Shown: positions 21,710-31,201, counted from the stretch's first letter. The stretch is DNA of 64,000 bases from Haladaptatus sp. DYF46 (GCF_021083305.1 NZ_JAJFAY010000001.1:434001-498000); one strand, 5' to 3'. The notes: generated by a model not told the origin, from the letters alone. A program made the numbers and translations.

Positions 21710-23344
21710 ATGGTGTCGCCGCTCGCTGGGTGGCCGATGCGACTCGGGATGTCGCTCGGCCTGTTGGTATCCGTACTCGTCGTCTGGAAATTGGACCGTC
21801 CGCGGGGACGGTGGGGGACGGCCCTCAGAAAACGACTGTTGTTCGGCGTACCGTGGGGGACGCTCGTTTGCGTTACGGGCGTCGTCGCGGTGTACCTGTT
21901 CGTGCAGGACGGATGGAATCACTGGTACAACCCCGTCACGGTGGCGTTCGCGTCGTGGTCGTATCTCTATCCGCTCGGCATGATTGCGGGTCCGTTCTCG
22001 CACGTCGGACCGAACCACCTGCTGGGCAATATGACCAGCACGCTCGCCGTCGCGCCGCTAGCGGAGTACTACTTCGGCCACTTCCCCCCTGACAGGGGTG
22101 AAACCTCGTTTTCATCGTGGCGGACGAACCCGTGGGTCAGGGCCTTCGTCCTGTTCCCGTTGGGCGTCGTCGTCATCGCGCTCTGTACGGGATTGTTCTC
22201 GTGGGGGCCGGTCATCGGCTTTTCCGGTGTCGTCTTCGCCTTCGTTGGGTTCGCCCTCGTTCGCTACCCGCTCGGAACGGTCATCGCCCTCTCGGCCCGG
22301 GACGTGATTCAAACGCTGTACGTGGCGTTTCAAAATCCACAGACGGTCGGTGAAGCGACGACGCACTTCTCGCGTCCCTGGTGGTTCGGCATCGCGGTGC
22401 AGGGTCACACGCTGGGCTTTTTCCTCGGCGTGGTCGCGGGCGTCTATCTCCTCCGAACGCGTGACGTTCGGTCGAGCGCCCTTCGGACGTGGGCGGGCGG
22501 GTTCATCGTCCTCGTCTCCTCGTCCCTGTGGGCACTGTGGTGGTATCGAGGACTGGAGAAGTTCGTCCTCTTTCGGGGCCTCGGCGTCGTGTTCGTCCTC
22601 GCGCTGGCGACGCTGGTCGCTCTCGCTGTTCGCACCACCGACGAACGCTCGTTTTCGCCGAGCGCGCGTCAAATCGGGTCAGTCATGCTGTTGATCCCGG
22701 TCGTCGCCATGGCCGGCGTCGCCGTTCCCGTCAATCTCACGTCCGTCCAACAGGGGGGTCCGAACGCGCTCTCCGGCGTCTCGGTCCGCGATTACACGGT
22801 GACGTACGCCGAGAACGTGCCGAATCAAAAGGTATCCGTCGTCGACGTGTCCGTCGGCGGCGAGACGACGCAGGTGAACACGAGCGGCGTCATCGTCGTC
22901 AACCCGAGCAGGGAGATATGGTCGCGGGAAGTCTCGAAGGGGCAACTCGCGTACTCGGGACGTGCGACGGTCAGGGTCGGCGGCGTCGGGTGGCAAAGGG
23001 CGGTGACGGTACGCCGTACCGGGTGGACCGTCACCGGCGGCGGAACGGCGTATCAGGTGTGGCTTCACCCGCCGGACGGGAAGTGGAAACACGCCTTCTC
23101 GTCGCCGCCGGCAACCGCGGGACCCGTCCTCGCCGGAAACAACGTCTCCGTCGTCCCCCGGACGGGCCAGTTCGTCCTCCGCCTCTCGCGGAACAATTCC
23201 ACGGTCGGCGTCGCGCCGATGCCGACGAAGAATTCGACGGTGACGATAGACGGCGTGCAGTTCACCCGCGAGAGACGCCGAATTTTCGCCTCTGTCAATA
23301 AGACTCGGGTTCAGGTCGCCGCGAAGGAGCAGTACGGCAACTAA
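21710..23344 (+). CDS. rhomboid-family intramembrane serine protease with extracellular domain
   Basis: 544 aa. The membrane part (residues 1-320) contains HVGPNHLLGNM (oxyanion-side His/Asn helix), GFSGVVFAF with nucleophile Ser172 in GxSG, and QGHTLGFFLG with catalytic His233, so the protease is complete. The C-terminal 220 residues after the last membrane helix are beta-rich with N-x-S/T sites and probably lie outside. The start at 21710 is favoured by TTTTA about 30 nt upstream; an in-frame ATG at 21683 would add nine residues. Confidence 0.86.
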   Translation: MVSPLAGWPMRLGMSLGLLVSVLVVWKLDRPRGRWGTALRKRLLFGVPWGTLVCVTGVVAVYLFVQDGWNHWYNPVTVAFASWSYLYPLGMIAGPFSHVGPNHLLGNMTSTLAVAPLAEYYFGHFPPDRGETSFSSWRTNPWVRAFVLFPLGVVVIALCTGLFSWGPVIGFSGVVFAFVGFALVRYPLGTVIALSARDVIQTLYVAFQNPQTVGEATTHFSRPWWFGIAVQGHTLGFFLGVVAGVYLLRTRDVRSSALRTWAGGFIVLVSSSLWALWWYRGLEKFVLFRGLGVVFVLALATLVALAVRTTDERSFSPSARQIGSVMLLIPVVAMAGVAVPVNLTSVQQGGPNALSGVSVRDYTVTYAENVPNQKVSVVDVSVGGETTQVNTSGVIVVNPSREIWSREVSKGQLAYSGRATVRVGGVGWQRAVTVRRTGWTVTGGGTAYQVWLHPPDGKWKHAFSSPPATAGPVLAGNNVSVVPRTGQFVLRLSRNNSTVGVAPMPTKNSTVTIDGVQFTRERRRIFASVNKTRVQVAAKEQYGN

Positions 23345-23961
23345 CGCCACTCGATTCTGAAGACCTCGGCGTCGAGAACCGTCCGTTCCCGTCGCTGAAA
23401 CTCGAACTGCCGCGAGAGCGGCAACTCCGCGCGGAACGCGTGTGTCACCTCACCGCCCTCGTCCGCGGTGAACGACTCGACGAACGCCATGCTTCCCTCG
23501 TTGTGAATCGAGTAGGACACGCCCGCTACCGCGGCGGTCGTTTCGAGAAACGCCCTATCCGCGTGTTCGTTACCCCGTTGTGCGCCGAACGGTGGGTTCA
23601 TCAGGACGGTCACGGGGTCGTCCGGGCAGAGAGGGACGTCGGTTCCGTCGCCGAGAACCCAATCGATGGAGTGCGCCGGGTCGACTCGCCGCTCGTTTTC
23701 CGTCGCTTGCCGCAACGCCGCCGAATCGCGGTCGAGTCCGACGACGCGTGACGGAGCGCGCGTCGCCGCGCCGATGGCGAGCACGCCCGTCCCCGTCCCG
23801 AGGTCGAGGACGGTCTTCCCCCCGATGTCTCCGTGAATGTCGGCGAGGTGGACGAGATGCGCCGCGAGGTCCGCCGGTGTCGGGTACTGTTCCAACTCGA
23901 CCCGCGGCTCCTCGAACTCGGCGACGGCGGAGAGTCGTCGTTCCAAGGCGCGTTTCCCCAT
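23341..23961 (-). CDS. METTL5-family RNA N6-adenine methyltransferase
   Basis: 206 aa class I SAM-dependent methyltransferase. Motif I is VLDLGTGTGVLAIGA, motif II VVGLDRD, and the catalytic NPPFG (motif IV) identifies an N6-adenine enzyme. The N-terminal LEQYPTPADLAAHL is the METTL5 signature that positions the substrate loop. In eukaryotes and archaea this family methylates an A in the small-subunit rRNA, usually with a Trm112 partner; no partner gene is adjacent. The stop overlaps convergently with the rhomboid gene. Confidence 0.88.
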   Translation of the reverse strand: MGKRALERRLSAVAEFEEPRVELEQYPTPADLAAHLVHLADIHGDIGGKTVLDLGTGTGVLAIGAATRAPSRVVGLDRDSAALRQATENERRVDPAHSIDWVLGDGTDVPLCPDDPVTVLMNPPFGAQRGNEHADRAFLETTAAVAGVSYSIHNEGSMAFVESFTADEGGEVTHAFRAELPLSRQFEFQRRERTVLDAEVFRIEWR

Positions 23962-24024
23962 GGTCGAAGAAACGCGATAGGGCGACGTAAGAAGCGGGGT
24001 TTGGATTCGACCAGGAAGCGAGCG

Positions 24025-24417
24025 TTACAGTGCCAGCGGCCCGTCCAGTTCGAGCGTGACGCCTTCGCGACGGGCGCGCTCCTCGAGTGCGGCGAGGGAC
24101 GGGCGCACTTTGGACTCGTCTTCGACCGTGTCGAACTCGACGGTGACGGTTCCCGCGCCGATGAACGCGGCGGTTCGGATGTACTCGCGGATGCGGTCGG
24201 CCTCGTCCTGCGTGGCGAACGAGCAATCGGCGTCGAAGCAGGCATCGACCGTCACGCCGGCGGGGACGAAATCCTTCGCGGCGAGTTCGGTCTGTAGGTC
24301 GCGCAGGCCGTCGCGTGAGGACGGAAGCGCGGCCGCATCGAGCGTCACGGGGGTTTTGTCGGTGGGTCGGCAGCGTTCGATGGCGGTTTCGATCGTCGAG
24401 GGACGAGTTACGCTCAT
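24025..24417 (-). CDS. conserved haloarchaeal hypothetical protein
   Basis: 130 aa, soluble. The pattern is alpha/beta with LDAAALPSSRDGLRDLQTELAAKDFVPAGVTVDACFD and ADRIREYIRTAAFIGAGTVTVEFDTVEDESKV. No family is recognised by me, and the protein may be a small nucleotide- or ligand-binding fold. The ATG at 24417 follows an AT-rich run (24422-24460, containing TAGGAATACAAAAAGG) suitable for a promoter. Confidence 0.65.
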   Translation of the reverse strand: MSVTRPSTIETAIERCRPTDKTPVTLDAAALPSSRDGLRDLQTELAAKDFVPAGVTVDACFDADCSFATQDEADRIREYIRTAAFIGAGTVTVEFDTVEDESKVRPSLAALEERARREGVTLELDGPLAL

Positions 24418-24542
24418 GGCTATCACACAATACCTACTAGGAATACAAAAAGGTTTGTGTATGTCCAGTAGTAATCTCGTATGGTCAAACGGCCGTTTCA
24501 CTCATCTGAAAGTACTTACCGAGTGGGAGTAAACGCGACTTC

Positions 24543-25499
24543 ATGGACCGCCGACGCGCCCTCGCGTGTGTCGGTTCCGCCATCTTCGCCGGGTGTCTCT
24601 CCGAGTCGACGCCGGGCGGGTCGGGACCGTCATCGGACACGACGAACGGAACGAAGACGACGACAGAGACGAAGACCAGTATCGCCAACACCGCCACCGG
24701 AACCGAAACGCCCTCGCCGACGCTCGAAATCCCGAGCGAAAACCACTGTCCGGCGTTCGGCGACTCGCAAGTCGTCTGTTCCGTGGACGCCGACGACGGG
24801 ACGGCGTTGCGGATGGTGCCCTCGAAAACGAGCGCGTCCCTGCCGAAAGCGAACCTCTCGTTCACCCTCCGAAACGAGACGGGTGTGACCTTCACGACGA
24901 ACTACTACGACTGGTCGGTGTGGAAACGGGTGGACGGCGAGTGGTTCCACATCGCACCGCAGGTCGTCCCCGAACCCGCGATGATGCTCGAATCCGGGGG
25001 CTCTCACACGTGGAACCTGACCGTCGACAACACGGACCTCGATGCCGCCGGTGTTGGGGCAGAAGGAACGGAAGACGTTACACTCGCGGGACTGGGGGGT
25101 GGCACCTACGCCTTTGGAATCCGCGGCTGGTTCCGAGGGCAGAGCTACGAGAACGGAATCGCCGCCGCCGCCCGCTTCGAACTGTCGGGCGACCCGCTCG
25201 AACTGACGCCGACATCAGACCTCGAAGTAGTGAGTCGAAACGGCGACGAAAAACACGTTCGAGTCGGTGACGAGAAACGGAGGACGATGGTCGCAACTCG
25301 GGTCGAAACCCCGTCGACGGACGCGAAGCGAATGATTCCCGAACAGGTCGTCCGTTCCCCGCTTCGGAACCTGCTGGCGTCGTTCGAACCCGGCATCCGC
25401 CGCGTCACTCTCGACATAGATCGGACTGCGATCTACGTATCGGACCCGCAGGTCATCGAATACGAGGGACAGGTGTACCGAATCGAGAACTCAAGCTGA
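24543..25499 (+). CDS. secreted lipoprotein, unknown function
   Basis: 318 aa. MDRRRALACVGSAIFAGC is a short Tat/lipoprotein leader with lipobox FAGC (Cys18). It is followed by a Thr-rich linker and a beta-sandwich-like mature region (LSFTLRNETGVTFTTNYYDWSVWK, GSHTWNLTV) of the kind seen in immunoglobulin-like extracellular domains. No enzyme motif is seen. The ATG at 24543 is the only suitable start before the leader. Confidence 0.78.
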   Translation: MDRRRALACVGSAIFAGCLSESTPGGSGPSSDTTNGTKTTTETKTSIANTATGTETPSPTLEIPSENHCPAFGDSQVVCSVDADDGTALRMVPSKTSASLPKANLSFTLRNETGVTFTTNYYDWSVWKRVDGEWFHIAPQVVPEPAMMLESGGSHTWNLTVDNTDLDAAGVGAEGTEDVTLAGLGGGTYAFGIRGWFRGQSYENGIAAAARFELSGDPLELTPTSDLEVVSRNGDEKHVRVGDEKRRTMVATRVETPSTDAKRMIPEQVVRSPLRNLLASFEPGIRRVTLDIDRTAIYVSDPQVIEYEGQVYRIENSS

Positions 25500-25585
25500 A
25501 GGGTGACACCGGCGAACCGACCGGCCCGAGTAACTATAATCATCTTTTCAATAGAATTAAATCCGTCTACAGAGATTGTGAATTC

Positions 25586-26494
25586 ATGTCGAACGGCACC
25601 GACAAAAACGACGAAACGACCCGAACGACCCGCCGAAGCGTGCTGAAAGGAACCGCCACCGCCGCGGTCGGAGTGGCAGGATTCACCGGGAGCGTCGCCG
25701 GGTTCGAGGGCGACGACGGGGACATCGTCGGACCGGCGGACTTCCCCCGTGCGACGACTCGCGGTCACTTCGACATCAACTGGTTATACCAAGAGGAGTT
25801 GACCGACGGGCACACGAAGTGGGATTACGGGACCGTCGGTGATATACCGGGCTACGGAAGCGCGAATCCCGAGGAGGTCGTCATCTCGGTCCACGGGTGG
25901 TTGGTCGGCCCGGACGACGCGCCCGACCACTTCGAGACGGTCAAGACCTCGCTCCGGAACAACGGCTACACCCATCCCGTCATCGGGTTCAGCTACGATT
26001 CGGACACGCGCGTGGATCAGTGGTGGCCCGCGACGGACATCGCGGAGCGAAACGGCGCGAAACTCGCCACCTTCATCACCGACTATCGCGCTCGAACCGG
26101 TGCCGACGTGCACCTCATCGGCCACTCGCTCGGCGGGCGGGTCGTCCCATCGACCATCAAAGCCCTCGATTCACTCGGCTACAGCGATTACGTCGCGTCC
26201 GCCAGCCTGCTCGGCGGGGCTGCGGACAACGATTCGGTGGCGGTGGACGGCGAGTACGGCCCCGCAATCGCCAACGTCGTCGGCGAGTTCGACAACTTCT
26301 GGAAGTCGGACGACGACGTGCTGAACTGGGCGTACTCGACGGGGGAGTTCGATTCGGCAGTCGGCGAGGAGGGTTGTGAGGGGACGCCGCCCGCGAACTA
26401 CGAGGACCACAACGTCGATTACGTCCCCGACCACTTCTCGTACCACGAACCCGGCGACGGGTGTATGGCGGAGGTTGTTGGGGAGTTCTCCTGA
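25586..26494 (+). CDS. Tat-exported alpha/beta hydrolase (lipase/esterase type)
   Basis: 302 aa. The Tat signal TRRSVLKGTATAAVGVAGF (about residues 13-31) has the RR motif. The mature protein begins an alpha/beta hydrolase fold (VVISVHGWLVGPDD, oxyanion HGW) with the nucleophile elbow GHSLGGR and a terminal His region (DHFSYHEPGDG). It is therefore probably an extracellular esterase or lipase. It stands alone after the lipoprotein gene, with an AT-rich promoter (25530-25585). Confidence 0.83.
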   Translation: MSNGTDKNDETTRTTRRSVLKGTATAAVGVAGFTGSVAGFEGDDGDIVGPADFPRATTRGHFDINWLYQEELTDGHTKWDYGTVGDIPGYGSANPEEVVISVHGWLVGPDDAPDHFETVKTSLRNNGYTHPVIGFSYDSDTRVDQWWPATDIAERNGAKLATFITDYRARTGADVHLIGHSLGGRVVPSTIKALDSLGYSDYVASASLLGGAADNDSVAVDGEYGPAIANVVGEFDNFWKSDDDVLNWAYSTGEFDSAVGEEGCEGTPPANYEDHNVDYVPDHFSYHEPGDGCMAEVVGEFS

Positions 26495-26606
26495 GCGTAG
26501 CGAAGGAGGGCACGGAAGACGCGGTTTGTCTTCCGGAGTTTTCGTGAACGAAGTGAACGAAAGCAAGTCAGAGCCGGAGAGTAACCGCAGGAAACTACCG
26601 GGAGAA

Positions 26607-27644
26607 TCACCACGTGCCGTGGAAGGTGTCGAATTCGAGCGAGTCGAGGGGCTCGTTGCCGACGGCGATTTCGTACTCGCCGGGGGTGAGCATCGGTTTG
26701 TGGAACCGCGGGCCGTCGTCGGTGGTGATACGCGGGCAACCCGTGTTGACGAATGCGTCCATGTCGAAGTTGCGCAGTCGGTCGGGCGTCACCTCGTCCA
26801 TCGTGATGAGGTAGGCGTTCTCGTTGCCGTCGAGGATGTCCTGTGCGACGTCCCAGCGACCCTGGCCGATTTTGGTGCAGAAGATGACGCCCCACTTCTC
26901 GGCGTCCATCGCGCGGTGGACCGCACCGTAGCGCTGTTTGAGGAACTTTTCGGTGTCCGCCACGGTGACGACGTTGTTGACGGGGTCGGCGATGACGACG
27001 GTCTTGTCGGGGTGTTCCATCGCCAAGCCGAGCGGGTGGAACTTCCCGCCGCCGACGTAGAGCACTTGGTCTGCGTCGATGTCCGCCGAGGCGTAGTTAC
27101 AGCCGAGCACTTGGCCTTCGTGGGTCAGTCGGTCGTCGCCGCGCCGGGTGTGAACGTCGAAGCCACGCTCTTCCAACCATCCGCGCATCTTCTCGAAGTG
27201 GTTCATGTGCTGGGCCGTGGTGACGAGGCCGACGTCGCCGACGTCGAGTTCCTCCAAGGACTGTTCCATGATGGGGAAGACGTCGACGTTGGAGAACAGC
27301 GGGACGTAGATGACCTTGTCCGTGTTCTTCATCGGCGAGTGGCCGAAGTGGACGAACACGTCGGTTCGTTTCATCAGGTAGGTGTCCAAGTCGCAGGCGC
27401 CGTAGCACGGTTGGCCGGACAGGAGAATCGTCACGTCGTCGGGGAGCAGTTCGCGCAAGTCGTCGGCCACCTGTGGGCCGCGGCGTTTGAGACCTTCGGG
27501 GAACTGCAGGCCGACCTTTTCGGCGTCACGCTCCTCGACCGCGTCGATGATGCGGTCGAGTTCGTAGTCCCACTCCCGGTCGTGTTTGAGAGCCATTCCG
27601 GTGTTTCGGAGGTCTCCCTCGCTGTACTCGCTCTGTTCGCTCAT
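26607..27644 (-). CDS. dph2: 2-(3-amino-3-carboxypropyl)histidine synthase, Dph2 type
   Basis: First enzyme of diphthamide synthesis on translation elongation factor 2. It is a radical-SAM-like enzyme whose three cysteines bind a 4Fe-4S cluster: GQPCYGACD, VLGCNYAS and NTGCPR. It is 345 aa, as in archaeal Dph2 homodimers. The core has VGLQFPEGLKRRGPQVADDL at the N-terminus and IADPVNNVV in the middle. The start at 27644 is chosen for the MSEQSEY acidic beginning; open frame continues far upstream without family similarity. Confidence 0.93.
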   Translation of the reverse strand: MSEQSEYSEGDLRNTGMALKHDREWDYELDRIIDAVEERDAEKVGLQFPEGLKRRGPQVADDLRELLPDDVTILLSGQPCYGACDLDTYLMKRTDVFVHFGHSPMKNTDKVIYVPLFSNVDVFPIMEQSLEELDVGDVGLVTTAQHMNHFEKMRGWLEERGFDVHTRRGDDRLTHEGQVLGCNYASADIDADQVLYVGGGKFHPLGLAMEHPDKTVVIADPVNNVVTVADTEKFLKQRYGAVHRAMDAEKWGVIFCTKIGQGRWDVAQDILDGNENAYLITMDEVTPDRLRNFDMDAFVNTGCPRITTDDGPRFHKPMLTPGEYEIAVGNEPLDSLEFDTFHGTW

Positions 27645-27755
27645 TACTCCCTCATTGCGGGCGAGAACTTTTAACCCCGGCGTTCTCGGTTTTCGCGACG
27701 CACGTCGGTTTCGGGAGTCGGCAGGCCTAAAGTCCTTCGACCCGAATCGGGATAC

Positions 27756-28154
27756 ATGAGCGTCGATACCACGACGGAGACCACGGAGCAGGAAGACATC
27801 GACCGGCTGGCGACCGAACTCGGCGAGGCCATCGCCGAGACGCCGCTGTATCAGCGATTCGAAGAGGCGAAAGCGGCCGTCGAGGCGGACGAGGATGCCC
27901 AAGAGCAGATCAAGGAGTTCGAACAGCTCCGACAGGAGTTCATGCTCGCGCGGCAGACCGGCGAGGCGACCCAAGATGACGTGGCGAAAGTCCAGAAGGC
28001 CCAACAGGACCTCCACACGCTCCCGGTCATGAAGGAGTACCTCGACGTGCAGGACGAACTCACGGCGCGACTGGAGGAACTGAACCGCGCCGTCTCCGAC
28101 CCGCTCGCCGTCGACTTCGGCCAGCAGGCCGGCGGTTGCTGTCAGGACGAGTAA
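27756..28154 (+). CDS. YlbF/YmcA family protein
   Basis: 132 aa, almost entirely helical. The core LATELGEAIAETPLYQRFEEAKAAVEADEDAQEQIKEFEQL is the YlbF/YmcA (DUF964-type) fold, and a C-terminal GGCCQDE tail carries two cysteines, as in some members that bind an Fe-S cluster. In bacilli YlbF-YmcA-YaaT acts on RNase Y; the archaeal role is unknown. It is divergent from dph2. Confidence 0.85.
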   Translation: MSVDTTTETTEQEDIDRLATELGEAIAETPLYQRFEEAKAAVEADEDAQEQIKEFEQLRQEFMLARQTGEATQDDVAKVQKAQQDLHTLPVMKEYLDVQDELTARLEELNRAVSDPLAVDFGQQAGGCCQDE

Positions 28155-28216
28155 TCCGAATCCGTACTCAGCCTCGATTTCTTCGCTCTTTCACATCGAC
28201 GGCGGCGAGTAGCGAC

Positions 28217-28705
28217 TCAGTTCAGCCGCCAGAGTTCGTAGTTCAACAGGGTGGCGAACCCGACCCAACAGAGGTACGGCACGAGGAGGAGTGCGGCCCG
28301 CCGGTCGATCCGCGCGAAAGCAACCATCGTAGCCACGATGGCGACGAGGAGGGCGAGGATGACCGCGAGGCCGCCCGCGGGCCAGCGCATGCCGAAGAAG
28401 ACGAGCGTCCATCCCGCGTTCAGGAGGAGTTGAACCGCGAAAACCGCCAACGCGAACCGGTTATCCCTGCGTCGCCAGACGAGATACAGCGCGATACCCA
28501 TCAACAGGTAGAGCGTCGTCCAGACGGGACCGAACACCCAACTCGGCGGCGTGAAGCCGGGCTTCTGGAGCGTGGTGTACCACGTCGCGACGTCGTTCGC
28601 GGTCAGGAACGACGGAATGATGCCCGCCAGCTCGCAGACGACGATGCTGACGAGCAGTGCGAGCACGTCGCGGAGCGAGAACGACGGACGCTGTGCTGTC
28701 TCCAT
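28217..28705 (-). CDS. tspO: TspO/MBR family membrane protein
   Basis: 162 aa, five transmembrane helices. It carries the diagnostic WYTTLQKPGFTPPSWVFGPVWTTLYLLMGIALYLVW, where PxW..F.P.W.xLY is the porphyrin/cholesterol-binding family signature, and LLLNAGWTLVFFG in helix 3-4. TspO proteins bind tetrapyrroles; in haloarchaea a role in oxidative or light stress is plausible but inferred. Confidence 0.92.
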   Translation of the reverse strand: METAQRPSFSLRDVLALLVSIVVCELAGIIPSFLTANDVATWYTTLQKPGFTPPSWVFGPVWTTLYLLMGIALYLVWRRRDNRFALAVFAVQLLLNAGWTLVFFGMRWPAGGLAVILALLVAIVATMVAFARIDRRAALLLVPYLCWVGFATLLNYELWRLN

Positions 28706-28760
28706 GGGGTCGCTACCACACCGAAAAGCGAGTTCCTTTTGCCGAACTATGTTGGCTCGG

Positions 28761-29084
28761 CTAGTCGAGGTCGTCCATCTGCACCGTCTCGTCGAGGATC
28801 AGCGTCGGTCCCTGCTCCATGTCGATGAACTCGGCGGCGTCCGCCATGACCTCTTTTCCCTTCTCGGAGTCGAACGCGGCCTTCATGTCCGCGGTCGAGT
28901 CGAAGTACAGTTCGAGGACGCCGTCGTAGCCCGCCTTCTCGGGGTCCTTCGAGACGGAGGTGACGTACTTCTTCAGGCCGGGCAGTTCCTTCGCGTGCGA
29001 GGAGTGTTCTTCGAGCCAGTACTCCTCGAACTCCTCGTGGGTCGTGCCGTCCTTGCGCACCAGCAGATCGACCATCTTCATCAT
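28761..29084 (-). CDS. EthD-domain protein (dimeric alpha-beta barrel)
   Basis: 107 aa ferredoxin-like dimeric alpha-beta barrel of the EthD group: MVDLLVRKDGTTHEEFEEYWLEEHSSHAKELPGLKKYV and GVLELYFDSTADMKAAF. EthD proteins support ether-degrading P450s or act as small isomerase-like enzymes; substrate is open here. MMKMVDLL at 29084 fits the family start better than the ATG at 29096. Confidence 0.83.
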   Translation of the reverse strand: MMKMVDLLVRKDGTTHEEFEEYWLEEHSSHAKELPGLKKYVTSVSKDPEKAGYDGVLELYFDSTADMKAAFDSEKGKEVMADAAEFIDMEQGPTLILDETVQMDDLD

Positions 29085-29144
29085 GGTACCCGACATCGGC
29101 GGCCCGACGACTTCGGTGTATCGACTGTCGGTCGCTGTCGGAGG

Positions 29145-29660
29145 TCAGTTCCGCCCGAACTCCGCCGTGAACCGCGCCCGTCCGAGTCGAACGCCGTCCA
29201 TCGCGCCGAACAGTGCGCTTCGCTTCGCCCCGGCGTCGAGTTCGAGGTCGCGTTCGAGGACGTACAGCGTGAATCGGTAGGTGTGCGGTCCGTCGCCCGT
29301 CGGCGGACAGGGACCACGGTAGCCGATTCCGCCGAAGTCGTTGGTTCCCTGCCGTGCGCCGCCGAGGGACCCGACCGTCCTCTCCTGCGGGACGGCTTTC
29401 GGCACCGTCGTCGTTCCCGGCGGGAGGTTCCGCAGCAACCAGTGGGTGAACGTCCCGCTCGGCGCGTCCGGGTCGTCCACGACGATCGCGAGCGAGTCCG
29501 CCTCGTCCGGTACCGACGCGATTTCGAGCGGCGGCGAAACGTCCTGCCGCTACAGGTGAACCGGGTCGGAACGATTTCGCCCTCCCCGAACGCCCGTACA
29601 CCCCGACAGTGCGATTCCTCCCCCACTCAGTGCCACGAGGAAGGTTCGTCTTCGGAGCAT
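29145..29660 (-). pseudogene. PEBP/Raf-kinase-inhibitor-like (YbhB/YbcL) lipoprotein gene with two compensating frameshifts
   Basis: The ATG at 29660 starts a lipoprotein leader (MLRRRTFLVALSGGG...SGC) in one frame. The next stretch matches the YbhB/YbcL family only in another frame (GEIVPTRFTCSG), and the rest returns to the first frame (QDVSPPLEIAS, VVDDPDAPSGTFTHWLL, GIGYRGPCPP, YRFTLYVLE). Reading straight through hits TAG at 29550-29552. A +1 followed about 50 nt later by a 1-nt loss after AGCGG would restore one protein of about 170 aa. The body keeps all PEBP ligand-pocket motifs, so decay is recent or this is a sequence error. Confidence 0.72.
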
Positions 29661-29738
29661 CACACGGGGGTTCGTGACGTGCGGTAAAATGCCCTGTTGC
29701 CGTCGGTTTAAGTGCCTGCACGTCCTTCCCTCGGTTCG

Positions 29739-29903
29739 ATGACGCAACTCAACCTACCCGACCGGCGGCAGTGTGTCGCCTGCGGACGAGAGGACACGTG
29801 GGACGAGGAGACCCACAACTGGCGAATCGCCGACGAGGAGGGAAGACCCTTTTGCATCCACGAGTGGGACATCAACGGCACGCACAATCCGATTCGGAAG
29901 TGA
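29739..29903 (+). CDS. small zinc-ribbon-like protein with HEWDI motif
   Basis: 54 aa. Contains CVACGREDTWDEET (CxxC) and a second half FCIHEWDINGTHNP, in which Cys/His can complete a zinc site. The HEWDINGxHNP ending is one I recall from conserved small haloarchaeal proteins. The ATG at 29739 follows the usual short leader. The next small gene starts five bases after its stop, so the two are probably one transcript. Confidence 0.72.
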   Translation: MTQLNLPDRRQCVACGREDTWDEETHNWRIADEEGRPFCIHEWDINGTHNPIRK

Positions 29904-29908
29904 ACGAG

Positions 29909-30049
29909 ATGGATCGACGGACGAACGACCGACAAACGGGGCCGTGGATGCTCGCCCTCGGCGTATTGGCCATCGGCGTCGGCGCGTTGGCGAACGAAGT
30001 CCGGAAACGACGGCGCGAACGGGGAACGGCGTCGGAAACGGACGCGTGA
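29909..30049 (+). CDS. 46-aa single-pass membrane protein
   Basis: MDRRTNDRQ then one hydrophobic segment (WMLALGVLAIGVGALANEV) and a strongly basic tail (RKRRRERG), a type I/II bitopic small protein. It begins five bases after the HEWDI-type gene, so coupling is likely. Coding is supported by arrangement only, since small size limits certainty. Confidence 0.5.
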   Translation: MDRRTNDRQTGPWMLALGVLAIGVGALANEVRKRRRERGTASETDA

Positions 30050-30153
30050 GACGTGTCCGACGGGCGAGATAGACGAGGTCGTGGTTTGGACACAGACATT
30101 GCTGCGGCAGCGTTCGCACAGGACTTATCCATACAGAGCCTGATATATCATCA

Positions 30154-31113
30154 ATGCACACAAATTCCGACGACCTGCGTCGATGGTTCGCCGGTACCGA
30201 GGAAAACGAATTCGACAACCGCTTGGACCACCGCCTCGACATCCTCGAACGGCGGTCGGACGACAACCGCTGGCGTCACGAGTTGCGGAACGCGCACGTC
30301 CGTCAGTTCAGCCTGCTCGGACCGCCGGCTTCCGATTTCGATGTCGAACTCGAAATTCCGACGTACGCGTTTATTCCCACCACTGAAAGCGACCGTCCCC
30401 GCCCCGCAATCGTCCTCGCCCACGGCGGCATCCACGACAACTTCTCCACGGACTACGTGAGCGTCGTCCGGGAACTCATCGAACGGGGATACGTCGTCGT
30501 GGCTCCCGAATATCGAGGAAGCACCGGCTACGGCCGTGAACACTACGAGGCCATCGACTACGGCGGCGACGAGATCGCGGACACGCTCGCCGCCCGGAAC
30601 TGGGTCGCGGACAGAAGCGACGTGGACGAGGACCGAATCGGCGTCGTCGGGTGGAGCCACGGCGGCTTACACGCTCTGCTCTCCATCTTTCGGTATCCCG
30701 ACTCCTTTGCCACCGCCTACGCTGGCGCACCCGTCTCGGACCTGTTGGAGCGCTGGAAGTACAAGGGGGAGGGGTATCGACGGCTCTACACCGCGAGTTA
30801 CCACCTCGGTACGTCGCCGGTCGCTGACCCCCAACTGTACCGCGAGCGCTCGCCCGCCCACCAAGCCGTCGCCACCGACGTTCCGCTTCGAATCCACGCG
30901 GCGACAAACGACGGAGACGTTCACCGCCGCGAAATCGAATCGCTCGTGGAATCCTTACGCGATGCGGGTGCCGACTTCGAGTACGAACTCTACGACGACG
31001 CCCCCGGCGGCCATCGCTTCGAACTCACCGAGTCCCGATTCGCCCGCGAGTCACGGGAAATCGTGTACGACTTCTTGGCGAACCATCTGTCGCCGCCGCA
31101 GTCCGAGCGGTGA
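30154..31113 (+). CDS. S9-family alpha/beta hydrolase (prolyl-oligopeptidase-like)
   Basis: 319 aa. An N-terminal extension (about 1-70) is followed by the hydrolase core: IVLAHGGIHDNF (oxyanion), APEYRGSTGYG (diagnostic of S9), the nucleophile elbow VVGWSHGGLHAL, then a terminal His in APGGHRFEL. It lacks the beta-propeller of true prolyl oligopeptidases, so it is probably a small aminopeptidase or esterase. It is monocistronic. Confidence 0.86.
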   Translation: MHTNSDDLRRWFAGTEENEFDNRLDHRLDILERRSDDNRWRHELRNAHVRQFSLLGPPASDFDVELEIPTYAFIPTTESDRPRPAIVLAHGGIHDNFSTDYVSVVRELIERGYVVVAPEYRGSTGYGREHYEAIDYGGDEIADTLAARNWVADRSDVDEDRIGVVGWSHGGLHALLSIFRYPDSFATAYAGAPVSDLLERWKYKGEGYRRLYTASYHLGTSPVADPQLYRERSPAHQAVATDVPLRIHAATNDGDVHRREIESLVESLRDAGADFEYELYDDAPGGHRFELTESRFARESREIVYDFLANHLSPPQSER

Positions 31114-31201
31114 GGTGGAAACCGGCGATACCCGACGAAAACACGCCATTGCTGACCGTGAAGCCCGTGGATTGAAGCATCTGGCACGCTCACCCCCTCG
31201 C

